Of a DNA stretch of 64,000 nucleotides, positions 29,510 through 36,645 are shown piece by piece (the first letter of the stretch is position 1; each line of letters opens with the position of its first letter). Made by a program: the position numbers and the translations under genes. Under the pieces are notes generated by a model. That model worked only from the letters and a program-made list of their open reading frames with translations, made no database searches and was not told the origin of the DNA. Source of the DNA: Bacteroidota bacterium (GTDB lineage Bacteria > Bacteroidota > Rhodothermia > Rhodothermales > UBA10348). Location of the stretch: the NCBI GenBank assembly GCA_029262775.1, contig JAJCYR010000056.1:310001-374000 (forward strand). Direction: 5' to 3'.

Positions 29510-30745
29510 TCACATGGGTTCACTACCTCGCAGGCCCTGGTCAAACAGGTGGACCAGGAATCCGCTGCGCAGTTTCGGTTCAAACCATGTTGATTTGGGG
29601 GGCATCAGGAGGCCTACATCCGATACATCGACCAGTTCCCGAATATCGGTGGCGTACATGGAGATAGCCATGTCGGAGGCGCCGCTCGTGACGCGTTCCT
29701 CGAGTGCCTGTGTTCCCCGGATTCCGCCTACGAAATCGATGTTCGGATCGGTGCGCGGATCGGTGATGCCAAGCAGGGGCTCGAGAATGGCGCTGGTCAG
29801 CCGGCCGACATCCAATCTGTCCACGGCGCTCGCATCCGGGCGGGCCTCCGGCAGCGTCATGCCATACCAGGTGCCATTCACGTAGAGTGAGATCTGCCCT
29901 TTTTCAGCGGGCACTGGATTCGCGTGCTCTTTGATATCGAAACGGGACCGGAGCGTTTCCAGGAACGCCTGTGGTCCGCCCGGCAGCGAATGGATTACGC
30001 GGTTGTAGGGCAGTATGGTAACCTCGCTGATGGGAAACAGGACCGCCGGGAAAAAGCGTACTTCGGCGCCGGCGTCTCCACCGATTTTTTCGGCGGCCCG
30101 GCTGGCGGCTTTGCAGCGGTGATGGCCATCGGCCACGTAGAGCTTCGGGATCTCCCGGAAGGCGGCGACGAAGGCGTCCGCGTCGGGTGCTTTCCAGATG
30201 GTGTGGCGCACACCGTCGTCGAACGTGATGTTGTAGAGCGGCTCCCCTTCTTTGGCGTGGGCTATCAAGGATGGTGTCGCTTGGTCATCCCGGTACGTCA
30301 GCATAACGGGCTCGGCGTGCGCCTGCTGCTCCAAAATGTGCCGTGTCCGGTCGTCCTCCTTGGCAGGCCGCGTGAGTTCATGCTTCAGGATGACGTCCTG
30401 GTCATAGTCGCTCGTTGCCACACAGGCAAAAACGCCCGTCTGGGACCGTCCTTTCATCACGAGCTCATACACATAGACGGACGGCTCGGCGTCTGTCTGG
30501 GAAAAGGCAGAGTGCCGGTAGGAACGCAGGTTTTTAGCACCCCGGACATAGACGGCGGCGGCGTGCTCGTCCGTCCCCTCCGGCAGGTCTATTTCAGGCC
30601 GGATGACGTGCAGAAAGCTGAGGGGCTTGCCCTCGGCCAGATACCGGGCCTCATCCGAGTTGATGACGTCGTAGGGTACACATGCCACTTCCGCGGCTTT
30701 TTCAGTGACGGGACGGAGTGCCTTGAACGGATGCAGTATGGCCAT
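29510..30745 (-). CDS. DUF1015-family protein linked to serine synthesis genes
   Basis: A 411-residue cytosolic protein. MAILHPFKALRP, VPYDVINSDEARYLAEG, ILKHELTRPAKEDDRTRH and YVADGHHRCKAASRAAE are the conserved boxes of the DUF1015 family. Its biochemical role is unknown to me; the family is often found beside serA and serC, as here, which has led others to label members 'SerB-like' or phosphatase candidates without proof. The ATG at 30745 begins the family N-terminus; the open frame upstream is not conserved. It is the first gene of the DUF1015-serA-serC unit; the ~160 bases before it separate it from the divergent initiator tRNA. Confidence 0.88.
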   Translation of the reverse strand: MAILHPFKALRPVTEKAAEVACVPYDVINSDEARYLAEGKPLSFLHVIRPEIDLPEGTDEHAAAVYVRGAKNLRSYRHSAFSQTDAEPSVYVYELVMKGRSQTGVFACVATSDYDQDVILKHELTRPAKEDDRTRHILEQQAHAEPVMLTYRDDQATPSLIAHAKEGEPLYNITFDDGVRHTIWKAPDADAFVAAFREIPKLYVADGHHRCKAASRAAEKIGGDAGAEVRFFPAVLFPISEVTILPYNRVIHSLPGGPQAFLETLRSRFDIKEHANPVPAEKGQISLYVNGTWYGMTLPEARPDASAVDRLDVGRLTSAILEPLLGITDPRTDPNIDFVGGIRGTQALEERVTSGASDMAISMYATDIRELVDVSDVGLLMPPKSTWFEPKLRSGFLVHLFDQGLRGSEPM

Positions 30746-30866
30746 GGAATTGCAGCGCTGAGTAGTCGTATTGACATGAATAACGGGCGTAATTGAAAAT
30801 ACAATTCCGCAGGGCAAACACCATATTTCCAGACGGAATCTTCAAGGTCTTCAAGCGGCCCTGGCA

Positions 30867-30895
30867 TTGGTTGTGGCGTAAATATTTCGTAACTT
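30867..30895 (+). promoter_or_regulatory. Candidate promoter of the initiator tRNA
   Basis: TTGGTT and TAACTT separated by 17 bases, ending 11 bases before the first base of the tRNA, in a locally AT-rich stretch. Spacing suits a housekeeping sigma-70 promoter, but both boxes are imperfect and this lineage may prefer other consensus sequences. Confidence 0.35.
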
Positions 30896-30906
30896 GATGT
30901 TTCAAT

Positions 30907-30979
30907 CGCGGGGTGGAGCAGCTGGTAGCTCATCGGGCTCATAACCCGAAGGTCGCAGGTTCGAATCCTGCCCCCGCTA
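30907..30979 (+). tRNA. Initiator tRNA-fMet (anticodon CAT)
   Basis: A 73-base cloverleaf closely matching E. coli tRNA-fMet: CGCGGGGTGGAGCAG at the 5' end, the anticodon loop CTCATAA on a stem with three consecutive G:C pairs (GGG/CCC), a T arm GCAGG-TTCGAAT-CCTGC, and discriminator A. The first base pair is mismatched (C1 with T72), and the three G:C pairs are the initiator hallmarks, so this is not an elongator Met tRNA. The mismatch is C:T rather than the common C:A. CCA is not encoded. A strong terminator starts 3 bases after. Confidence 0.95.
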
Positions 30980-30982
30980 CTT

Positions 30983-31020
30983 GCGCGCGGCTCCGGAACG
31001 GAGCCGCGCGCTTATTTTTT
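30983..31020 (+). terminator. Rho-independent terminator after tRNA-fMet
   Basis: A 13-base perfect GC-rich stem (GCGCGCGGCTCCG with its complement, 3-base loop GAA) followed by TTATTTTTT. Position directly behind the tRNA and the T tract on the plus strand make the assignment firm. Confidence 0.93.
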
Positions 31021-31155
31021 GCCCGGAGTCGAGCGGGCCCGTCTTCGGTGTGGCCGGGGTCCTGAATCGCCGCCGCAGAAGGGTGTGTGATGGTTTTTCA
31101 ACACGCTTCTGGCACTGGAAGGCCGTGTTTTTGTCACCGGATCTGCTGTAAACGC

Positions 31156-32136
31156 ATGCCCCCTGCCCCGATTCTTTTCCTGTTCGTGGATGGCATTGGC
31201 CTGGGCGCTGAAGTGGACGCCAATCTGTTCGCGACGCTTCCCCTGCCCGGCTTCCGGGCGTGGACGGACGGAGCCGCCTGGACCGGCCGCGGGGCGCTGG
31301 CCCACGACGCGCCGTCAGACGCGCCTGGGACTGGGACGACAATGCCCCGGATCGTATTCAAAGGAATCGATGCCACGCTCGGCGTACCGGGCCTGCCGCA
31401 GAGCGGTACCGGCCAGAGCACCCTCTTTACCGGCACGAACTGCGCCAAGCTCATGGGTCGGCACTACGGTCCCTGGCCGCCCACCGTGACGCACGCACTG
31501 CTTGATTCAGAGAGTCTGTTTCATCGTATCGAAAAGCACGACCGCGGCCGTGTTCTGTTCGCCAACGCATACCCGGACGTGTTTTTCGAGCGGCGGCGAA
31601 GCACCGGACGGTGGCCCACAACGACGCGTGCCGCGCAATCGGCCGGGCTACGGCTGCGAACACTCGAAGACCTGGCGGCCGGCCGCGCCCTCGCTGCCGA
31701 CATCACGGGCCGCGGCCTGTCGGCCTTTCCCCGTGCGCCGCATCCAGTCAGTGAACAGGTGGCCGCCGAGCGCCTCGTTGCGCTCGTGGCGTCGCACAGG
31801 GTCGTCGTGTTCGAGTATTTCCACACCGACAAGGCAGGGCATAGCACATCCCGAGACGAACTGAGCCGCGTCCTCGTGTCTCTCGATACCTTTCTGCTGG
31901 CGCTCTTCCATGCATGGCCTGTCGATGCCACGCTCGTCGTGACCAGTGATCATGGAAACGCCGAAGACCTGTCCGTGAAAACACATACGCGAAACTCCGT
32001 GCCGCTCCTGGTGCGCGGTCCGCTGGCGGGGCATTTCAGCGACGTCCGCGACCTGACCGGCGTGACGCCCGCCATGATGCGGGCACTGGGTCAACGGGGT
32101 ACGCCGAGCTCCTCGAGAAGGCGCGAGGCATTGTAG
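31156..32136 (+). CDS. Phosphoglycerate-mutase/alkaline-phosphatase superfamily metalloenzyme
   Basis: A 326-residue protein of the alkaline-phosphatase fold. Metal and nucleophile motifs are visible: FLFVDGIGLG (first Asp), SGTGQSTLFTG (nucleophile Ser or Thr), HTDKAGHS (Asp and His), TSDHGNAED (Asp-His pair) and KTHTRNSVPLL (last His). These resemble cofactor-independent phosphoglycerate mutase and phosphopentomutase, but the protein is much shorter than the ~510-residue mutase, lacking its inserted transferase domain. A phosphatase or nucleotide pyrophosphatase-like role is possible; the substrate is unknown. The ATG at 31156 begins the first core strand. The last 46 bases overlap the end of the S46 peptidase gene on the other strand. 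Confidence 0.8.
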   Translation: MPPAPILFLFVDGIGLGAEVDANLFATLPLPGFRAWTDGAAWTGRGALAHDAPSDAPGTGTTMPRIVFKGIDATLGVPGLPQSGTGQSTLFTGTNCAKLMGRHYGPWPPTVTHALLDSESLFHRIEKHDRGRVLFANAYPDVFFERRRSTGRWPTTTRAAQSAGLRLRTLEDLAAGRALAADITGRGLSAFPRAPHPVSEQVAAERLVALVASHRVVVFEYFHTDKAGHSTSRDELSRVLVSLDTFLLALFHAWPVDATLVVTSDHGNAEDLSVKTHTRNSVPLLVRGPLAGHFSDVRDLTGVTPAMMRALGQRGTPSSSRRREAL

Positions 32137-34325
32137 ACGCGGTCGAGCGCAGTCAGAATGGCGCGCACATCGACAGAAATGGCGCGTCCCTGTCCGGGCA
32201 AAAGCGCAAAATCGTCCGGCAGTTTCTCTTCGTTGCTGTCGAAAACAACGCCCACGAGCGCTCCCGTCGTATCTACTACGGGCGAACCCGAACTGCCCCC
32301 CGTGATGTCGAGTGTCGACACGAAGTTCAGCGGCGTGTGGACGAACGCGCTGTCGGCCATCTGCCAGGCGGCGTGCAGATCCCATTCGTCGGGCTCAGGG
32401 TGAGCGCTGGCCAACGCCTGCATTCCTGAAATGCGCGTAAAAGCGCCTGCGTGCCGGCGTGTAGCGCGGACCCGACCGTCGGAGTAGCGGGGCATGAAGG
32501 ACGCGTCGGGCGGGCTCGCCGTACCGTGCAGGTGGTAGCGGAGCTCCTCGATTTCGGCCATCGATACATTTTCACGCGAGAGTAGACCCCTCCATTCCTG
32601 GTCAAACGTTAGAAAGAGTGGTCCAAGAGCGCGGATCACACCGACCGATACATCTCCGCTCGCCAGGTAATTGGCGTTGAGCACCTCTTCGAAACTGGTA
32701 CTGCGGAGCAGCGCCGAGAAATCAGCCAGCGAATCGGCGAGAGCCTCGGGCGATGCCGACTCGAACAGGCGCCGGACGGTTGGATCACGCGATCCGAGGA
32801 CCTGCTGGAGTTCAACAAGCCGCTGCCGGATGAGACCGCGCTCCACCTCGCGCGGCCAGTCCTCGAGCGAGAGCGCTTCCCGGCGGATGTCGGCCAGATC
32901 CTTTTCGGTGGCCCCGCGCTGTTTCCACTGGGTATACACGTTGGCGTAGAGCGCCCGCGTCAGGATGCGGGACGATACCGAGGGATCGGCAAAAAACAGG
33001 AATGCCCGCCCGCGCCGCATACTCGATTCCTTGGACTCCTGTACCAGGGCAAGTTGCTCGTGTACGTTGTCAAAAGCCTTTCGTAGCGAATCGTCACGGC
33101 GAAGATTGCGCCGCAGGTCCCGCTCCCAGGTGGCCCGAACCGGGAGCACGCCGTGCTGAACAAGTCCCTGGAGCTTGCCCACGTCCGCCTTGTGCATGTT
33201 CTGGATCTGCATGAGGGCGTGTCGCATGTCGACCGAGTCAGAGGGCGCGTTAACGTAGGCCTCAAGCACATCCATGCGCCGTGCGAGCGCCTCAATGCGC
33301 GCCGGCAAATGCGCATCGCGTTCAAACTCAAGTACCGATACGGGTGCCAGGCGCATGGTACGTCCCGGGCTTCCGACTGCAAAAACGGGTTCCTCGTCCT
33401 CCGCACCCGACGGATCGATCGGAAGCCAGTATTCGGGGGCATGGGCAACGCCGACGCTGTCCACGACGCGCAGCAGCGCCACATCGAACGTGTGACGTGG
33501 CCACGAAAAATTGTCCGTATTGCCACCAAAAATGCCGGAGCTGCCCTCGGGCGCGAAGACCAGGCGCAGGTGTTTATGGCGGCGGTAGACGTACGCGCTG
33601 TACTCTACAGCGCTGTACGTTTCAAAGACCTCGACCACGTAAGATGAATCCGGGCCATTCAGGTCATTTTCCATACGCCGCTCGATGGCGCTGGCCCGCT
33701 TTCTTCTGGCCTCCTGCCTGTGGTCAGCGCCGCGTACGTCGCGGGCAGCCCGCAGCACCTCGGGTGTGACATCCTCAATGCGGAGCAGTTCGTCGACGTA
33801 GACATCGTCGAGCGCCCGCTCCAGCGAGTCGTGGCGGGCCAGAAATCCCGTCGTAAGCAGATCCTCTCCTGGGCGCCCCACATCCTCGAGCAGATTCCGG
33901 ACACAGTGGTGGTTGGTCAGAACCAGCCCCCGGGACGATACAAAAGCCGCACTACAGGTGCTCCCGAGCCTGAGAGCGGCCCGTTGGGTGGTCACGCGCC
34001 ACGTCGAGTCGGGCCGGAACCCATAATCGCGCGCCCATTCTGCTGCTGGCACGTGATTCGGAGGCCAGATCCTTCCATCGACCTGGGGTGGCACTTCGAC
34101 CACATCGTACGGGTAGGCATCCTCGCCCAGTCCCACCTCCAGCGGATGGACATTCCTGGCCTGGTTTTCGGTCGATGCGGCGCCCGGCGGGGGTTTGGGC
34201 CTCGAGGTCACTTCGGCCACTTCCCGCGGTGGCGTACAGGATGCAACCACAACGAGCAGCAGCACGGCCATCGTGGCAACGCGGCCAGGTACGGGATATG
34301 GACGATATTCGGGAATACGTATCAT
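32091..34325 (-). CDS. S46-family dipeptidyl-peptidase (DPP7/DPP11-like), lipoprotein
   Basis: A 744-residue exported serine exopeptidase that releases N-terminal dipeptides. The signal peptide ends in a VVASC lipobox (Cys near 30), suggesting an anchored lipoprotein. STCSAAFVSSRGLVLTNHHC holds the catalytic His (read in parts), and TGGSSGSPVV holds the nucleophile Ser near the C-terminus; GVVFDSNEE follows. In DPP7 and DPP11 a Gly or Arg in this following segment helps set specificity; here a Ser seems to stand there, by my hand alignment. S46 peptidases are characteristic of Bacteroidota and feed peptide uptake. The ATG at 34325 is chosen; the longer frame would run through the tRNA-Leu gene. 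The 3' end overlaps the upstream phosphatase by 46 bases. Confidence 0.92.
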   Translation of the reverse strand: MIRIPEYRPYPVPGRVATMAVLLLVVVASCTPPREVAEVTSRPKPPPGAASTENQARNVHPLEVGLGEDAYPYDVVEVPPQVDGRIWPPNHVPAAEWARDYGFRPDSTWRVTTQRAALRLGSTCSAAFVSSRGLVLTNHHCVRNLLEDVGRPGEDLLTTGFLARHDSLERALDDVYVDELLRIEDVTPEVLRAARDVRGADHRQEARRKRASAIERRMENDLNGPDSSYVVEVFETYSAVEYSAYVYRRHKHLRLVFAPEGSSGIFGGNTDNFSWPRHTFDVALLRVVDSVGVAHAPEYWLPIDPSGAEDEEPVFAVGSPGRTMRLAPVSVLEFERDAHLPARIEALARRMDVLEAYVNAPSDSVDMRHALMQIQNMHKADVGKLQGLVQHGVLPVRATWERDLRRNLRRDDSLRKAFDNVHEQLALVQESKESSMRRGRAFLFFADPSVSSRILTRALYANVYTQWKQRGATEKDLADIRREALSLEDWPREVERGLIRQRLVELQQVLGSRDPTVRRLFESASPEALADSLADFSALLRSTSFEEVLNANYLASGDVSVGVIRALGPLFLTFDQEWRGLLSRENVSMAEIEELRYHLHGTASPPDASFMPRYSDGRVRATRRHAGAFTRISGMQALASAHPEPDEWDLHAAWQMADSAFVHTPLNFVSTLDITGGSSGSPVVDTTGALVGVVFDSNEEKLPDDFALLPGQGRAISVDVRAILTALDRVYNASRLLEELGVPR

Positions 34326-34419
34326 GAGCGAACCTGTAGCATCACTGAAGTGGGGTAATGTGGCGGCGAGTCGCCTGGCGCGGAACCGGTCGACAGCCCT
34401 GGAATAAGAGGCGCCACCA

Positions 34420-34503
34420 GCGAGAGTGGCGGAATTGGTAGACGCGCCAGATTTAGGATCTGGTGTCCGAGAGGACGTGGGGGTTCGAGTCCCCCCTTTC
34501 GCA
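34420..34503 (+). tRNA. tRNA-Leu (anticodon TAG)
   Basis: An 84-base class II tRNA. Acceptor GCGAGAG pairs with CTTTCGC (one G:T), the D arm GTGGCGGAATTGGTAGACGC is typical of Leu, the anticodon arm CCAGA-TTTAGGA-TCTGG gives TAG, the long variable arm is TGTCCGAGAGGACG, and the T arm GGGGG-TTCGAGT-CCCCC follows. Discriminator A, no encoded CCA. It lies between the divergently placed S46 gene and the DUF4835 gene; no T-rich terminator is seen directly behind it. Confidence 0.96.
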
Positions 34504-34531
34504 CTGAACGCCCCTGCAATTCGGCTGGCCA

Positions 34532-35446
34532 TCAATTCATCATGGCCGAATAGTCCGACACATGCGGTGGGTCTGTCACAGAGAGCAGTTCAAACGCCTG
34601 TGATGCCTGACGGGAGGCTTTGAAGATGGAAGCCAATTCCTGGTATTTAGCCGAAAAAAACTGATCAAGGTAGTAGGATCGGGCTACGTTTTCCCGGAGG
34701 GTGGCAAGCTCTCCTATGACCTGGAGCACCGTGTTGCGAGCGGCATCCTGGTCCTGCAGAAAGGCGTCAAGGCCACCAAAATGGTAATGGAAGTAGGCTT
34801 CCCGGAGCGGTCTGTACCGGGAGTCCACGATCTGATCAATCAGCTCGCCACGCGTCCGGTTGCCTCCAATCGACGACCAGCCGGAGCCGCCTGCTCCCTG
34901 CGCCGTCTGGGCAATACGCCTTGCCTCCTGAAACCAGGGCTGCCCGCCGCGCAGATCGAACGTGTCGTAGTCAAAACCGAGCATCAGGTAGGCGTAAAAA
35001 TCCAGGACGGACGTGATGGGGTGAAACCGGTCCGGCTGGAATACGAGAGGTGTTCCCCGCGTGTACTCGAATGACCAGGATTCGTCATTGAGCTGCAACA
35101 CCGTAGTCTGTTGGGCCGTGCCATAGATGGGTCGCCGCATGGCGACGATGAGACGCGCCCGGAAATTGGTCAGACCGGTGGCATCGGTCATGACCACCTG
35201 CATGGAGCAGTCAATCCGCTCGTCCGACAGAAACCGGTCATCGGTCCACTCGCGACGATTCATGTACTCCAGGATCCTGTCCCGCAGTTCATCCAGGAAA
35301 CTGAAATCCGTACCGGTCAGACTGGCGTAGTTGACGCTCACGCTGCACCGGAATTCCTGCGCCGAGGACGTGTACACGGGCGTGAGGAACAGGAAGAAGA
35401 AAAGTAAGGGAGGCAGTCTGCGGAGCATGGGCTGCTGCGAATGCAT
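34532..35446 (-). CDS. Exported DUF4835-family protein
   Basis: A ~304-residue secreted protein. A signal peptide (MLRRLPPLLFFFLFLTPV, cleavage near SSAQ) precedes EFRCSVSVNYASLTGTDF, DRILEYMNRREWTDDRF, ERIDCSMQVV and, further on, DFYAYLMLGFDYDTFDLRGG, which I recognise as the DUF4835 pattern of Bacteroidota. Two Cys residues (RCSV and DCSM) probably pair. Function is unknown. Possible starts are the ATG at 35446 or 35428; the second begins directly at the signal peptide. It is divergent from the repeat-containing gene region at 35.5 kb. Confidence 0.85.
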   Translation of the reverse strand: MHSQQPMLRRLPPLLFFFLFLTPVYTSSAQEFRCSVSVNYASLTGTDFSFLDELRDRILEYMNRREWTDDRFLSDERIDCSMQVVMTDATGLTNFRARLIVAMRRPIYGTAQQTTVLQLNDESWSFEYTRGTPLVFQPDRFHPITSVLDFYAYLMLGFDYDTFDLRGGQPWFQEARRIAQTAQGAGGSGWSSIGGNRTRGELIDQIVDSRYRPLREAYFHYHFGGLDAFLQDQDAARNTVLQVIGELATLRENVARSYYLDQFFSAKYQELASIFKASRQASQAFELLSVTDPPHVSDYSAMMN

Positions 35447-35460
35447 GATGTACGACGTCG

Positions 35461-36633
35461 ATGAAAGGTGCCGCGTCTGCCCTGTTACCACGTGCCAAGG
35501 TTACAGTTTCGGTAAAAATGGGTCCCTATGGTATGCACACGTTGATCCATATTCCCACGCCGTTCAGTCCCACTCCAGCTCCCGGACCGGCCACGCACCG
35601 CTGCTGCAGAGGCGACGCGAACGGGCCTCAAATGCGCGGCATGGGCTCGCGGCGAGCAAGATCGCGGTGGACGTGGAGGCGGTGGACGAGATTGCGATGG
35701 CTGCGGACGCGGCGGGCAAGATCGCGGTGGACGTGGAGGCGGTGGACGAGATTGCGATGGCTGCGGACGCAGCGGGCAAGATCGCGGTGGACGTCGGCCC
35801 GGCGGATACAATCGCCCAGGGCGGTGCTGCTTGTCACTCTTGGCGCATTCACGTTGATGCCTTCCGCGACCTGCCTGGCGCAGTGGCCTCCAGACGCGGA
35901 AACGGCTGGGCGGGGCGGAGCGGCGGGTGCCCGTGTGGGGCACCACTCGCCCCACCGCCCCGCCCCGCTGCCCGACGTTGGCACCGGGATAGAACTCGCC
36001 CGCGCGGTGCCGTTGGGTGTCAGCGCGCTGGCAACGTCATCTGTGCGCGCGTGGCACGCACGGGGCCAGTGGACAGGCAGTCTGGGCGTCGACGTGCAGT
36101 CGTTTGACGCGTGGTCTGCTCTTCGGCCCCATGTATCCATATCCACGCGGCTGCATGGCCTCGACAGCGGTCTTCGCCTTGGGGCAACAGTCGCCGCTGA
36201 ACGCGAGAAACTGGGACTGCTTGGACACCGGACGACCCCGCTCCTCGTAGTCGGCGCTCGCGCCGTGCTCATGAAGCGGGTCCATCTCTCGGCGCACGGT
36301 ATCAACTCACGCGCTGCCGCCCGTCAGGGCGCTCGCGCCGCCGTGCAGGTCAGTGTGGCCTGTGAAGGGTGTCCGCTTATCGGGCACGCCGCCTGGAACC
36401 TGCATCCCCACGAGGGAAGCCTCTGGTCGGCGGGTGGCGAATGGATGCTGTCCCGTTGGCTGTCTATCGGTATGGGGGCGCAGTCTGTTCCGCTCGCGAT
36501 GGGATTTGCGGTGCGCGTCAGGGCTCCCGGAAACGTCGCGGCACGCGTTGCTGCGCTCTCGCACCACAACACGGCCCCAACACATGCCTTTTCTCTGCGA
36601 GCGACCGGCCGACTGGGCAAGACAGAAGAATAG
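35461..36633 (+). CDS. Probable outer-membrane barrel protein (PorV-like half), start uncertain
   Basis: The frame is open from 35461, but only the part from about 35824 looks like a protein: a hydrophobic run LLVTLGAFTLMPSATCLAQ suits a signal peptide, followed by ~260 residues of alternating beta-strand character (SLGVDVQSF, LLVVGARAVLMKRVHLS, SIGMGAQSVPLAMGFAVRV) that recall PorV-type outer-membrane barrels of Bacteroidota. The N-terminal ~120 codons of the open frame consist of Arg/Trp-rich peptide produced by a 60-base tandem repeat and are probably not translated. A GTG at 35824 is one possible start, but no good ribosome-binding site precedes it. It is followed after 12 bases by another barrel-like gene; the pair is common in related genomes as I recall. 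Function unknown. Confidence 0.5.
   Translation: MKGAASALLPRAKVTVSVKMGPYGMHTLIHIPTPFSPTPAPGPATHRCCRGDANGPQMRGMGSRRARSRWTWRRWTRLRWLRTRRARSRWTWRRWTRLRWLRTQRARSRWTSARRIQSPRAVLLVTLGAFTLMPSATCLAQWPPDAETAGRGGAAGARVGHHSPHRPAPLPDVGTGIELARAVPLGVSALATSSVRAWHARGQWTGSLGVDVQSFDAWSALRPHVSISTRLHGLDSGLRLGATVAAEREKLGLLGHRTTPLLVVGARAVLMKRVHLSAHGINSRAAARQGARAAVQVSVACEGCPLIGHAAWNLHPHEGSLWSAGGEWMLSRWLSIGMGAQSVPLAMGFAVRVRAPGNVAARVAALSHHNTAPTHAFSLRATGRLGKTEE
35651..35794. repeat. 60-base tandem repeat, 2.4 copies
   Basis: Copies begin at 35651, 35711 and 35771 (partial, 24 bases). Copies one and two differ at 1 of the first 50 bases and diverge only in the last part of the first; the third matches with one change before it breaks off. 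The unit itself contains the sub-repeat GCGGTGGACG twice. As 60 is a multiple of three and the unit lacks stops, most frames stay open through it on both strands, giving misleading open frames. It lies just in front of the signal peptide of the barrel gene. Confidence 0.95.
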
Positions 36634-36645
36634 TGGAGACCGGCT

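Noticed and set aside
31075..31120. Imperfect hairpin upstream of the phosphatase gene
   Set aside because: An AGAAG-GTGT/ACAC-CTTCT stem has a mismatch and a long loop, with no known RNA family match or T tract.
35651..35794. Possible CRISPR-like array
   Set aside because: The units are contiguous with no spacers, only 2.4 copies, and no cas gene is nearby.
35331..36107. Alternative plus-strand frame with acidic AGKIAVDVEAVDEIAMAAD repeats
   Set aside because: The frame stays open only because the repeat unit is a stop-free multiple of three; flanking parts have no protein character and overlap DUF4835 on the other strand.
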